From assembly GCA_938042195.1 (NCBI GenBank), contig CALIRQ010000004.1:1-64000 (forward strand): a stretch of 64,000 nucleotides of DNA. Direction: 5' to 3'. The stretch is from an uncultured archaeon (GTDB lineage Archaea; Thermoproteota; Bathyarchaeia; 40CM-2-53-6; CALIRQ01). The notes below the pieces were generated by a model that searched no databases, had not been told where the DNA came from, and saw only the letters and a program-made list of their open reading frames with translations. Below are positions 52,608 through 60,334 of the stretch, piece after piece; the stretch's first letter is position 1; each line of letters begins with the position of its first letter. The position numbers and the translations under genes are program-made.

Positions 52608-53377
52608 CTCAGGAGGCTCCCCCTCCCCCCAGCCCCCTCTATCGCCTTGAGGGCCGTTTCCACCGCCTCCCTCAACCTCCTCTCCGCCTCCTGATATCCC
52701 TTGGCCTCGACCTCGATTCGGTACTTCGGAGCCCCTATCGTATATATCCTAACCAAGGAGTCCTGGCCCTTCTTGGCCTTCTTGGCCTTGCTCAAGGCCT
52801 CCTTTATGAGCTCGATCCCGTTGGGCTTATGGCAACTCATCTCCAAGGTCGCGGAGACCTTCACCCTCTCCGGCTTTATCTTCTCCTTCGCGGCCTCGAC
52901 CAAAGCATTGGACCATTGGGGAGGGATCCCGAGCTTCTCCAAGGGGGTGGCGCCCCTTTCCGCGCACTCCTTCAGTGCCTCGAAGAGGGAATCGTATTTC
53001 TCCACGAGCTTCGCCTTGATGCCCTCCGCCTCCTCGGCGCTGGCCCCGAGCGATTCGACAACTTCCCTGAAGATGGTTTCGGCCCTCCTCCCCTTCTTCC
53101 ATTCGACCATCTTCTCGGTCCTTTCCCTGCCCGTGACCCTCCTGATCGAAAGATCCACCTCCCCCCTGCTCGGATTTACCCTGATGACCTTCAGGACTAG
53201 CTTCTGCCCCTCCCTCAGGTGATCCCTTATGTTCCTAACCCAGCTGGTCGAGACTTCGGAGATGTGGACCAGCCCCTCCTTTCCGTATTCGTCCAAGAGG
53301 GCGTACGCTCCATAATCGGTTATCCTTTTGATGGTCCCTATTACCAGATCGCCTTCCTCCGGGTATTCCTCGGACAG
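52604..53377 (-). CDS. Translation initiation factor aIF2 alpha subunit
   Basis: About 257 residues. The N-terminal S1 domain requires EEGDLVIGTIKRITDYGAYA followed by LLDEYGKEGLVHISEVS, which is encoded upstream of the first TTG (53296). No ATG, GTG or TTG exists in frame between that TTG and the upstream in-frame TAG just above 53395. The best fit is a CTG at 53377 with GAGGGGTGG 5-6 nt upstream. Helical and C-terminal domains (IGAPKYRIEVEAKGYQEAE) are complete. Overlaps nop10 by 4 nt. A base error near the start is the alternative. Confidence 0.9.
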   Translation of the reverse strand: MSEEYPEEGDLVIGTIKRITDYGAYALLDEYGKEGLVHISEVSTSWVRNIRDHLREGQKLVLKVIRVNPSRGEVDLSIRRVTGRERTEKMVEWKKGRRAETIFREVVESLGASAEEAEGIKAKLVEKYDSLFEALKECAERGATPLEKLGIPPQWSNALVEAAKEKIKPERVKVSATLEMSCHKPNGIELIKEALSKAKKAKKGQDSLVRIYTIGAPKYRIEVEAKGYQEAERRLREAVETALKAIEGAGGRGSLLR

Positions 53378-53402
53378 GGCCCGCCACCCCTCAAACGCGC
53401 GA

Positions 53403-53597
53403 TTACCCTAACTCCTGCACGACCTCCGCCTTTATCTCGGCCTTTCCCCCCTTCGGGATCAAGAGCGGCTCCTCGCATACATTGCAGCTCAAGGCCATTG
53501 AGGCCCTATCGAAGGCCGTCTGCTCGTTACCGCACTTCGGGCATTTGACCCTGAGGAATTTGCTTCGCGGCTTGGGTATTAGCTCCCCCATGCGCAT
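53403..53597 (-). CDS. rps27e: Ribosomal protein S27e
   Basis: A 64-residue small-subunit zinc-ribbon protein: KFLRVKCPKCGNEQTAFDRA and LSCNVCEEPLL give the C4 site. ATG 53597 or 53591 (MGELIPKPRSKF). Six nt after L44e; typical archaeal L44e-S27e-aIF2-alpha order. Confidence 0.97.
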   Translation of the reverse strand: MRMGELIPKPRSKFLRVKCPKCGNEQTAFDRASMALSCNVCEEPLLIPKGGKAEIKAEVVQELG

Positions 53598-53603
53598 GGC
53601 GCC

Positions 53604-53879
53604 TTACACCAACTCCATCTTCTTCAACCTTATGCCGAGCCTGTAGACCTCATAGTTGCATGCCTTGCACCTAAGCCTTAGCAATTGTTTCTTGGTGGTC
53701 TTGGCCGATCGCTTGAGCTCCGGCCACTTCTGCCCGCCGTAGCCGTGCTTCTCCCTTTCGTGCCTCCTGACCCCATGGGCCAACGCCCTCTCCTTGCCCT
53801 TCTTGTAGATCGATACCGCATGCTCGGTGTGGGCGTTGCACTTGGGGCAATAGGTGGATATCTCCTTTGGCACCTTCAT
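53604..53879 (-). CDS. rpl44e: Ribosomal protein L44e
   Basis: A 91-residue large-subunit protein with CPKCNAHTEHAVSIYKKGK, GYGGQ and the C-terminal LRCKACNYEVYR zinc knuckle. ATG 53879 (MKVPKEISTYCPKC) agrees with the family; ATGs at 53885 and 53903 are upstream options, the latter upstream of the start expected from the TATA box. Confidence 0.97.
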   Translation of the reverse strand: MKVPKEISTYCPKCNAHTEHAVSIYKKGKERALAHGVRRHEREKHGYGGQKWPELKRSAKTTKKQLLRLRCKACNYEVYRLGIRLKKMELV

Positions 53880-53915
53880 ATCCATCGCCGGAGGATCATG
53901 CACAGGCGGGCGGGC

Positions 53916-53927
53916 TTATTTATGTAT
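53916..53927 (-). promoter_or_regulatory. TATA box of the L44e-S27e-aIF2alpha-Nop10-PAC2 operon
   Basis: Minus-strand ACATAAATAAGC about 37-48 nt upstream of ATG 53879, the only A+T-rich spot between GINS and L44e. Confidence 0.55.
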
Positions 53928-53950
53928 TGTTTCCTATGGGGCCCATGCCC

Positions 53951-54499
53951 TCATATGGGCGATCGGATCCTCTCCGCTACCCCCCTCCTGATGAGGGCCT
54001 CCGCGTTCTCCAAGGGGAGTGCCGCTACCTCCTCGCGCTTGAAGGGCCCATACTCCTTCATATCGATCCCCATTATCGCTGGGACATCCTCTAAGAACCT
54101 GACGGCGAGGACCTTGGTGCCGATGGGCCATGGGCCCGGGGGCTCCCTCCCCTCCTCGACGGACCTCTTGAGATCCTCCACGTACATCGCCAACTCAAGC
54201 AACATAACCCTTAGCCGCTCCTCCTCGCGGGCGATCGAGCTTGGGAGGGCTCCCCCATTCAATACCGCCCTCATCAACTTCTCGAAGCGCAAGCTTATCA
54301 GATCCGATGCCAGCCTCCTGGCCCTGCCCAGCTCCTCCGCCATCAGCTGGGCCTTGAACGATTTCTCATCCAAAAGCCTCAGCCCATCCACGAGCTCGGC
54401 GATATAGGAACTCAACCTCCTGTAGAAGTCCTCGGGCAGTGGCTGAAGCGCCTCGGACAGCTTCTCCCCCTTCCATCGCTCGAAGAGCTCCTCGTACAA
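53951..54499 (-). CDS. GINS complex subunit, Gins51 type
   Basis: A 182-residue replication factor of the archaeal CMG helicase. Order is helical A domain (YEELFERWKGEKLSEALQPL, FYRRLSSYIAEL) then small beta B domain (VRFLEDVPAIMG, YGPFKREEVAALPLENAEAL), the Gins51 arrangement. I start at TTG 54499, which follows GGTGGA by 8-9 nt and lies 5 nt after the primase stop; longer in-frame starts run back through primase coding sequence. Clustered with PriS, PriL and PCNA. Confidence 0.9.
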   Translation of the reverse strand: MYEELFERWKGEKLSEALQPLPEDFYRRLSSYIAELVDGLRLLDEKSFKAQLMAEELGRARRLASDLISLRFEKLMRAVLNGGALPSSIAREEERLRVMLLELAMYVEDLKRSVEEGREPPGPWPIGTKVLAVRFLEDVPAIMGIDMKEYGPFKREEVAALPLENAEALIRRGVAERIRSPI

Positions 54500-54503
54500 G
54501 CGC

Positions 54504-55739
54504 TCAATCCACCGCCGGGTAAGCTTTCCCCTTGCAAACCAGAAGCAGCGCGACCGATGCGGGGAGGTCCACCGTTTCATCCTCATAGGGCCCGAAGCTC
54601 TGCCCCCCGAGCTTGAGCTTGGGGGCCTCGATCACGTGGATCCTCTCCTCCCCATCGAAGGCCGCGGCATCGAGGAAGGGCTCGAAATCCTCCACCCGCT
54701 CAATCCCCAGGGGAATGACCATCAAGCCCGTCTTCCCATTAAGGCTGCCGGGCAACCGGATGAGCCTATGCAGGTCGGTCGTCACGACGGCATCTATATT
54801 AACCGATGCGAGCTTAATGGCCCCTCGAAGGATCGCCTCCCATCCCTTGCTCCCCGCCCGCCTCCTCAGCCCCCATCCCCTCCCATCGAGCCAATCCCTC
54901 AGGAGCGAATCCCTTCCCTCCACTATTGCCTTTATCGCCTTTGGCGCCAAGCCGAGCGCCCTGAGCCCCTCCTCATCGAAACGGGCCAATATCTCGGATA
55001 TGGCCTTGGAGAGCCTCCCCGCCCAGCCCGGGGAAAGCGGCGAGGGGGTCGGCCCCCCTCCCGATGCGGCGAAGCCATGAGCGGAGGGATCCATCCCGAT
55101 CCCCATCAAATAATCCACTATCTCCCTCCTCTCCGATTCCCCCAATTTCAAAACTTCCTCGGATCTAACGTGGAGGTGATATCCCCTATGCCCCGAGAAA
55201 TAGGCGGACATCTCGGACTGGGTCATGCCGAAATCCGAATGGAGGATCTCCATGAGCTTCATGAGCTCATCCCTCGCCCTTTCTAGGCAGGATTCGCACA
55301 TCCACGCCTCCTCCCTGAGCCCCTCGGCCCCGCATTTGGGACAAGCCCTCGGGGCCGGGCCCGAGCCGGTCGCACCGCATGCGCAGGCCCATCGGTCATG
55401 CTCGAACTTGCATGGTGCATCCAAGCGATCCGCGTCTATATCGAAGCATAGCTCCGCCCCAAGCCATCCCTTCCTCTCCATCTCCGCCTCCGGATCCCTG
55501 TAGATGGCTGTGGAGTGATAGGCGTCGGAGGGGACCCTCTCCCTCAAGAACGCGATGAGCTCCTCCCCCGATGAAAAGCCCTTATGCCTAAGCATGAACT
55601 TCTCCCCGAAGAAGAGGAAGCCGAATTCCCTTCTAGCCAACTCGCTCGGCACCCTCAATTGGGTCGGCCCCCTAGCGTAATACTCGCCGAACTTCCTCTT
55701 GGCGAATGAGATGGAGAGGGCCCTCTTCCGCTCATCCAT
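54504..55739 (-). CDS. priS: DNA primase small subunit PriS
   Basis: A 411-residue catalytic primase subunit. Catalytic Asp pair D100/D102 in CFDIDAD, the zinc-knuckle module with CACG, CPKCG and CESC (about 115-165), SGHRGYHLHV and DLHRLIRLPGSLNGKTGL for nucleotide binding. ATG 55739 (MDERKRALS) overlaps the end of PriL by 8 nt. Makes primers with PriL. Confidence 0.96.
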   Translation of the reverse strand: MDERKRALSISFAKRKFGEYYARGPTQLRVPSELARREFGFLFFGEKFMLRHKGFSSGEELIAFLRERVPSDAYHSTAIYRDPEAEMERKGWLGAELCFDIDADRLDAPCKFEHDRWACACGATGSGPAPRACPKCGAEGLREEAWMCESCLERARDELMKLMEILHSDFGMTQSEMSAYFSGHRGYHLHVRSEEVLKLGESERREIVDYLMGIGMDPSAHGFAASGGGPTPSPLSPGWAGRLSKAISEILARFDEEGLRALGLAPKAIKAIVEGRDSLLRDWLDGRGWGLRRRAGSKGWEAILRGAIKLASVNIDAVVTTDLHRLIRLPGSLNGKTGLMVIPLGIERVEDFEPFLDAAAFDGEERIHVIEAPKLKLGGQSFGPYEDETVDLPASVALLLVCKGKAYPAVD

Positions 55740-56820
55740 CTCGATCGGGGCTCGGAGTGGCTTTAACAGCTTCTGTGCCCCCGGCCCGGCGGGTGCGGCG
55801 CATCCCAAGCCTCCTTTCGTAATACGCCATCGGATGCCTTATCCCGCCGCATTCGCCCTCGGGGCCGACGCAAAGCCCATGGGTCCTCATGGTATCGCAT
55901 TTCGGGGGCTTGTACCTTATGCGGCTCCCCCTCAAGCCGAATATATGCTCCACTTGATATTTGGTCTTCCTCCCATCGAAATCGGCCGAGGATTGGAAGA
56001 CCCGGATTATGTCCTCCTCGCCCAACCCGGCCCCGGCCAAGAAGGCCGTGAGGGCGAACCTGCCCATGTGGGATATATTCCTGCCATGGATGGCCCCCTC
56101 GTAGAGGCTCTTGATGCATGGCGGCATCGCCTCGAGGATCAGGCCCTTAGGCGCCTCGAGGTATTCCGCCGTGCCCCTCGCGGATTCCGCCAGCCCCCTG
56201 AGGCCGCTCACGATTGGCTTAAGGAACTCCGGCTCTCCATCTATGGGGGTTGAAAGCCTTTCGAGTATCCTCCTATAGACCTCCTCCTGTATGAGCCTGG
56301 CGAGCTCCTCCCTCGTTAGGCTCACCCATCCGCTCGATAAGATCCTATTGCAAAGCTTCCATTTCCCATGCCTTAGGGAGGCGGTGTCCTTGAGGTAATC
56401 GGCGAAGTATAGCTCAAATTCGTAGAACCTATTGGAGCGGCTCTCCCCCGCGGTCCGTATCCTCATCCCGAAGGTCCCCTCCCCTATCCTCAATATCTTC
56501 TCGGACGAATCCTCCCTGAGGAAGCCGTATGCCCTCTTGGCCTCGGCCAATGCGAAGCGCCTCTGGACCCCTTGATCCCTCACTAGGCTCATGAGCATCA
56601 GGGCGATCGGATACGATATGATCTCCATCTCCTCCTCCCCCCTCCTCCACTCCGGGATCCTCCCTTCGAGCATCGCTCCCCTAGCGCGCTCCTCGGCCTT
56701 TGCCAAGATCGGGCGGAACTCTTGGGAGGCGAGGTCCTCCAGCATCAGGCCCTTGGACTTGATGTACTCGGCCGCCTCCGCCGAGAAAGGATACTTCGCC
56801 AGGTCTATCTTCCCGAACAT
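55732..56820 (-). CDS. priL: DNA primase large subunit PriL
   Basis: A 362-residue regulatory subunit. Helical N-terminal domain, then the [4Fe-4S] domain with all four cysteines: MPPCIKSL, PPKCDTM, THGLC and EGEC, plus HPMAYY. This is the intact counterpart of the truncated domain beside the CRISPR array. Starts 3 nt after the PCNA stop. Confidence 0.96.
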   Translation of the reverse strand: MFGKIDLAKYPFSAEAAEYIKSKGLMLEDLASQEFRPILAKAEERARGAMLEGRIPEWRRGEEEMEIISYPIALMLMSLVRDQGVQRRFALAEAKRAYGFLREDSSEKILRIGEGTFGMRIRTAGESRSNRFYEFELYFADYLKDTASLRHGKWKLCNRILSSGWVSLTREELARLIQEEVYRRILERLSTPIDGEPEFLKPIVSGLRGLAESARGTAEYLEAPKGLILEAMPPCIKSLYEGAIHGRNISHMGRFALTAFLAGAGLGEEDIIRVFQSSADFDGRKTKYQVEHIFGLRGSRIRYKPPKCDTMRTHGLCVGPEGECGGIRHPMAYYERRLGMRRTRRAGGTEAVKATPSPDRDG

Positions 56821-56823
56821 CGC

Positions 56824-57585
56824 CTATTCCGATTCTATCCTCGGGGCTAGATAGTAGAGGAGCCTCCCCCCGCTTGGGGGCTCGAAATCGAGCCTAAGCG
56901 GCATATTGGTCGAGAGCTCCACGGTCACGAGCTCCGATGTCGATGCGCCGGCCTTGACCATCTCCGAGAGATAGCTTAGGGCGAAGGCGGCCCTCGAGGG
57001 CTCCTTTACCTCCAGTTCTATGATCCCCCCATCCTTGGTTAGCTCTATCGATGCGCTACTGAGCTCCGATGAGCTTTTGAGCATGAACCTCCCGGGCTCC
57101 ACCTCGAACCTAACGCTCTCGCTTATCAGCTTGGCATCCTCGATCACCTCATTTAGGAGCTGGGATGGGAGCTTCACTTTGGCGTTGAAGCTTATATTCG
57201 GGGTCGGGACCTCCTCCTCAACGTGCTCCAATGTTGGGAGGGTGAACCTCTTCACGACCTTTCCCTTGAAGGTCAATTCGAGCTTCTTAGTCCTCCCGTC
57301 ATATGAAAGCTCCAGCTTTTCATCGCTCTTGGCCCTCCTCAAGAGCTTCAAAAGATCGGAGAGCCCGATCCTTATCCTCTCGGGCACCGGGCAACTATAG
57401 GATTCGAAGGCCGAGCTCGGTAGCTCGAAATCCACCATGGCTACGTGAGATGGATCCATGGACCTCAGCTTTATCCCGCTTGGATCGGCTTGGAAATCGG
57501 CCTCCTCCACGAGGGTCGATATGGCGGCCATGAGGTTTCGGAGGAGCCTCGCGTCCGAAACGGTGACGTTGAACAATCCCCTCAA
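56824..57585 (-). CDS. pcn: DNA polymerase sliding clamp PCNA
   Basis: A 253-residue clamp subunit with the two-domain repeat: LRSMDPSHVAMVDFELP in domain 1, the interdomain loop around LEHVEEEVPTPNISF, and the C-terminal LLYYLAPRIE. TTG 57585 (MRGLFNV) or TTG 57576 (FNV) are both plausible. First gene of PCNA-PriL-PriS-GINS, driven by its own TATA box. Confidence 0.97.
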   Translation of the reverse strand: MRGLFNVTVSDARLLRNLMAAISTLVEEADFQADPSGIKLRSMDPSHVAMVDFELPSSAFESYSCPVPERIRIGLSDLLKLLRRAKSDEKLELSYDGRTKKLELTFKGKVVKRFTLPTLEHVEEEVPTPNISFNAKVKLPSQLLNEVIEDAKLISESVRFEVEPGRFMLKSSSELSSASIELTKDGGIIELEVKEPSRAAFALSYLSEMVKAGASTSELVTVELSTNMPLRLDFEPPSGGRLLYYLAPRIESE

Positions 57586-57622
57586 TCCCCGGGCAATTCC
57601 CCGGCAATCGAATGGCCTGGGC

Positions 57623-57633
57623 CCCTTAAATAG
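57623..57633 (-). promoter_or_regulatory. TATA box of the PCNA-primase-GINS operon
   Basis: Minus-strand CCTATTTAAGG about 40-50 nt upstream of TTG 57585/57576, inside the short gap after the TFS gene. Confidence 0.5.
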
Positions 57634-57642
57634 GATTTGGAG

Positions 57643-57966
57643 CTAAGTGATCTCCCTCCACGTATAGCCGCATTTGGTACATCTGAAGAATTGGGTCGAG
57701 GATTCATCCGCCCCCCGCGTCTGCACAATCCAATAGAAGGCCCTCTTGTTGCCGCATTTGGGGCATTCCGCCTTGGCCGTCGGGAGGGTCCTCAGCTTCT
57801 GCTCCTCCCTCCCTATAACCACCACGTTCTCCTTCTCCCGCTTTATCTCCCTAACTTCCTTCTCCTTCGAGCTCAGCTCGTAGCCGCACTTCGGACATAT
57901 GAACGCGACGGCCCCCTCCTTCTTGGTGGGGGATAGCGCCATACCGCATTTCGGGCAGAACTTCAA
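57643..57966 (-). CDS. tfs: Transcription elongation factor TFS
   Basis: A 107-residue TFIIS/RPB9-like RNA cleavage factor. N-terminal ribbon KFCPKCG and CPKCG, C-terminal ribbon CPKCGNKRAFYWIVQTRGAD with FRCTKCGYTW; the catalytic acidic pair Asp-Glu is present in RGADESS. TTG 57966 precedes KFCPKCG exactly as in other TFS proteins, and TATA GCTTAAATTTC lies 35-45 nt upstream. Confidence 0.95.
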   Translation of the reverse strand: MKFCPKCGMALSPTKKEGAVAFICPKCGYELSSKEKEVREIKREKENVVVIGREEQKLRTLPTAKAECPKCGNKRAFYWIVQTRGADESSTQFFRCTKCGYTWREIT

Positions 57967-57999
57967 TGGCGCATCAATCCCATCCCGGGATATGGATTC

Positions 58000-58010
58000 G
58001 AAATTTAAGC
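58000..58010 (-). promoter_or_regulatory. TATA box of the TFS gene
   Basis: Minus-strand GCTTAAATTTC overlapping the last codons of the DUF99 gene. Confidence 0.5.
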
Positions 58011-58469
58011 ATTGCGGATCGCCCTCGCGAGCAGGGCCGCCACCCTTATGGGCTCCGGGAGCCCCCCTTGGGCAACGCAGGTGAGCTCCAAAACCTTCGA
58101 TGCCGCGTCTCGGGAAATCCCCTCCAAGAAGGCCCTGACGGCCTGCCGCCCCCTCGCCCGGATCTCCAATCCCCCCTCCGCGATCGCCATGATGGGCAGC
58201 CCGGTCATCGAACGGAGCCTCTTCGGATCCAGGGCTTGGCCGGCTAAATCGAGGCTGGGTAACATGAGGAGCCTCAGTTGGCCGAAATGCTTCGACCCGA
58301 GCACCATGGCCCCCAATGCCTCTCCCGGATCCGAGCCCATGGGAACATTGCGCCACATCGCCCCATCAAGCCAAAGGCCGCCGCGGAAGACAACCCCCGC
58401 CAGCGCAATCCCCTTATGTCCCCGGAGGGGGGCGGCGCCGATCCCGAGTATCCTCAGCTCCCTCTTCAC
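58005..58469 (-). CDS. DUF99 (UPF0215) family protein
   Basis: A 154-residue protein of the archaeal DUF99 family, an endonuclease V-like fold: VKRELRILGIGAAP, GIALAGVVFRGGLWLDGAMW, LRLLMLPSLDLAGQALDPKR, TGLPIMAIAEGG. It is shorter than typical members (about 180-200), and the acidic residues expected after ILGI are replaced by GAAP, so catalysis is doubtful. GTG 58469 lies inside the upstream RNase III-like gene (56-nt overlap). Confidence 0.85.
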   Translation of the reverse strand: MKRELRILGIGAAPLRGHKGIALAGVVFRGGLWLDGAMWRNVPMGSDPGEALGAMVLGSKHFGQLRLLMLPSLDLAGQALDPKRLRSMTGLPIMAIAEGGLEIRARGRQAVRAFLEGISRDAASKVLELTCVAQGGLPEPIRVAALLARAIRNA

Positions 58470-58848
58470 GGCCCGGATCTCGCGAGGGCCCTTGGAGCCC
58501 GGCCAAGGCCCTTTGGAGGAGCCCGGAGAGGGCATCCGGGGATGGCCCACCGGCCCTGCAGATGAGCTCGACCGCATCCCCCATCTCCTCGATCCCGACA
58601 ATCCAAGCGTATACCAACAACGCCTCGGCGGCGTTCGCTATGTCTCCCCTCTTGGAGCGCTTCGGCAGGAGCGCCCTAGCGCCGCACCTCTTGGCGGCCT
58701 CCGCCAATACGGCATCGCTGACCTTGAGGCCGCGCGGCCTGCCCTCCGATATCGAGGCCGCGAGCGAGCAGATGAAGTTCACGTAAGCATCGCCGAGCTG
58801 GGCGAGGCCCCTATCCCTTAATACCTCCTCCAGCGCCCTTCGTCTCAA
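58414..58848 (-). CDS. Ribonuclease III-like fold protein
   Basis: A 144-residue helical protein resembling the RNase III-like family found beside rpoL in TACK archaea: RGLAQLGDAYVNFICSLAAS, then LAEAAKRCGARALLPKRSKR and ANAAEALLVYAW. The usual acidic RNase III signature is weak, so a structural role is possible. The last 35 residues are low-complexity and overlap DUF99 in another frame. TTG 58848 overlaps the end of rpoL by 38 nt. Confidence 0.7.
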   Translation of the reverse strand: MRRRALEEVLRDRGLAQLGDAYVNFICSLAASISEGRPRGLKVSDAVLAEAAKRCGARALLPKRSKRGDIANAAEALLVYAWIVGIEEMGDAVELICRAGGPSPDALSGLLQRALAGLQGPSRDPGREEGAEDTRDRRRPPPGT

Positions 58849-59128
58849 CCCATTCCCTCATTGCCCTATCGAATCCATCGGCCAATTCATCCATGGTCGA
58901 TTGGATCCTCTTCAAGGCCCTCTCGATCGCCTCCCTGGGCTTCCTAGGCTTTCGCGTCCTCACGTAGAATATCGCCGATGGGATGAGCGGATGCGGGATA
59001 TCGTATCCCGCCAGCTCCACCGACTCGTCCTCGCATAGGAAGCCTTGGAGCAGGCTGCAAAAGGTGTGCCCTTCATCTATCTCGAACTTCAGCTCGTTCC
59101 CATCCTTTTTGATCAACTTGAGCCTCAA
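58811..59128 (-). CDS. rpoL: DNA-directed RNA polymerase subunit L (Rpo11)
   Basis: A 105-residue Rpb11-like alpha-type subunit that dimerises with Rpo3: EGHTFCSLLQGFLCEDESVE, AGYDIPHPLIPSAIFYVRT. TTG 59128 overlaps the stop of csl4 by 4 nt. Confidence 0.95.
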   Translation of the reverse strand: MRLKLIKKDGNELKFEIDEGHTFCSLLQGFLCEDESVELAGYDIPHPLIPSAIFYVRTRKPRKPREAIERALKRIQSTMDELADGFDRAMREWVETKGAGGGIKG

Positions 59129-59709
59129 GGGGCTCCCCTCCGCAGGGTTCCGTAATCGGAAGATATCTTCCTAATTTCCTTATTGCCGCAATTGGGGCAG
59201 TGGAGCGAGCCGGATTTCGCGATCAATTCCCGGCCGCACTTGGAGCAGAAGGCCTTGATCACGCCGAGCTCCCTGCCGATTGTGCTGAGGATCGGCAATC
59301 TGTTCCTAGTATTTATGACCTTGGCCTTCACGAAATCCCCCATCCTGCATACGTCCATCATGCTCCTCTCGTACCTGGTGCTCGATTCGGCTATGTTGAG
59401 GGCCCCCGTGAAGGGATTCGGGAGCCTCTTCCCCTTTACCTCGATTATGCTCACTATGGCCATTTTGTCCTGGACCCCGGTGACCTTCCCGATTACGACG
59501 TCGCCAGCCTCGATCACGATCGGCGTTTTGGTCAAGGGCCTCACGAGGACCATCCGCCTCCTTTGATCGATCGATGCCAGCCCGGTTACGGTGGAATAGA
59601 TGTTGCCATCCCCCTCGATCGTCCAAGGCCCCGGATAGAACTCCTCCACGACCGCGAGCTTCTCCCCGGGCAGGACGGGCCATTCGCCGAGGGTCTTGGG
59701 CCTAGGCAT
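59125..59709 (-). CDS. csl4: Exosome RNA-binding subunit Csl4
   Basis: A 194-residue cap protein of the archaeal exosome: N-terminal domain (VLPGEKLAVVEEFYPG, YSTVTGLA), S1 domain (AGDVVIGKVTGVQDKMAIVS) and C-terminal zinc ribbon (CSKCG, CPNCG). ATG 59709 overlaps the methyltransferase gene by 8 nt. Confidence 0.96.
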   Translation of the reverse strand: MPRPKTLGEWPVLPGEKLAVVEEFYPGPWTIEGDGNIYSTVTGLASIDQRRRMVLVRPLTKTPIVIEAGDVVIGKVTGVQDKMAIVSIIEVKGKRLPNPFTGALNIAESSTRYERSMMDVCRMGDFVKAKVINTRNRLPILSTIGRELGVIKAFCSKCGRELIAKSGSLHCPNCGNKEIRKISSDYGTLRRGAP

Positions 59710-60334
59710 CGAGCACCACCCTATAGAGGTCCACCGCCACCCTATGCCTCCTTCTAATATGGAAATCGAATGTGGGGGGGATATACATATTCATTTGGTA
59801 CAAATGCGTTATCGCGCCCCCCTGCTTTTCAACGAGCCTTTTAATAAATTCTCTGCCGCCCGGATCGCTTTTATGGAGCGAATAAACCACCCGGCCCAGC
59901 TCGAGGGCCCTTTCGAGGAATCCCCGATCCGCCCCCCTCCTCCTCACGCCGAATGGCGGGTTCTGGATCACCGTATCGAAGCGGCCCCTCAGGGCCGATA
60001 TATCCGAGACGACCCATTGGATCCCGCGGACCCCAAGGGATTCGCCATTGCGCACGGCGACGGCTATTGCCTCGGGGTCTATGTCAACGCCCACCACGAG
60101 CTCGGCCCCCAGCAGCGCGGCCCCTATGGAGAGCCTCCCGGTCCCGCAGCCCAGATCAGCGACCCTCTTCCCCTTCAAGTCCCCATGGACCGCTTGGGCC
60201 AAGAACAGGACCTCGGCCGCCGTCCTCGCCGGTATCGTATATTGTTCCAAGGCCTCCTTTGGGTTGGGGTGGGGCCTCACCCTCTCCAATATCATCTCAA
60301 GCCTTCTCTTGCGGAGCCCCGGGGCGGCGCTCAT
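59702..60334 (-). CDS. METTL5-like RNA/DNA adenine methyltransferase
   Basis: A 210-residue Rossmann methyltransferase: ALEQYTIPARTAAEVLF, SAM motif VADLGCGTGRLSIGA, acidic VVGVDIDPEA, catalytic NPPFG. COG2263-type; eukaryotic METTL5 modifies an adenine in 18S rRNA, so rRNA m6A formation is likely. ATG 60334 is used; ATG 60295 (MILERV) is possible. First gene of the string METTL5-Csl4-RpoL-RNaseIII-like-DUF99. Confidence 0.92.
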   Translation of the reverse strand: MSAAPGLRKRRLEMILERVRPHPNPKEALEQYTIPARTAAEVLFLAQAVHGDLKGKRVADLGCGTGRLSIGAALLGAELVVGVDIDPEAIAVAVRNGESLGVRGIQWVVSDISALRGRFDTVIQNPPFGVRRRGADRGFLERALELGRVVYSLHKSDPGGREFIKRLVEKQGGAITHLYQMNMYIPPTFDFHIRRRHRVAVDLYRVVLDA

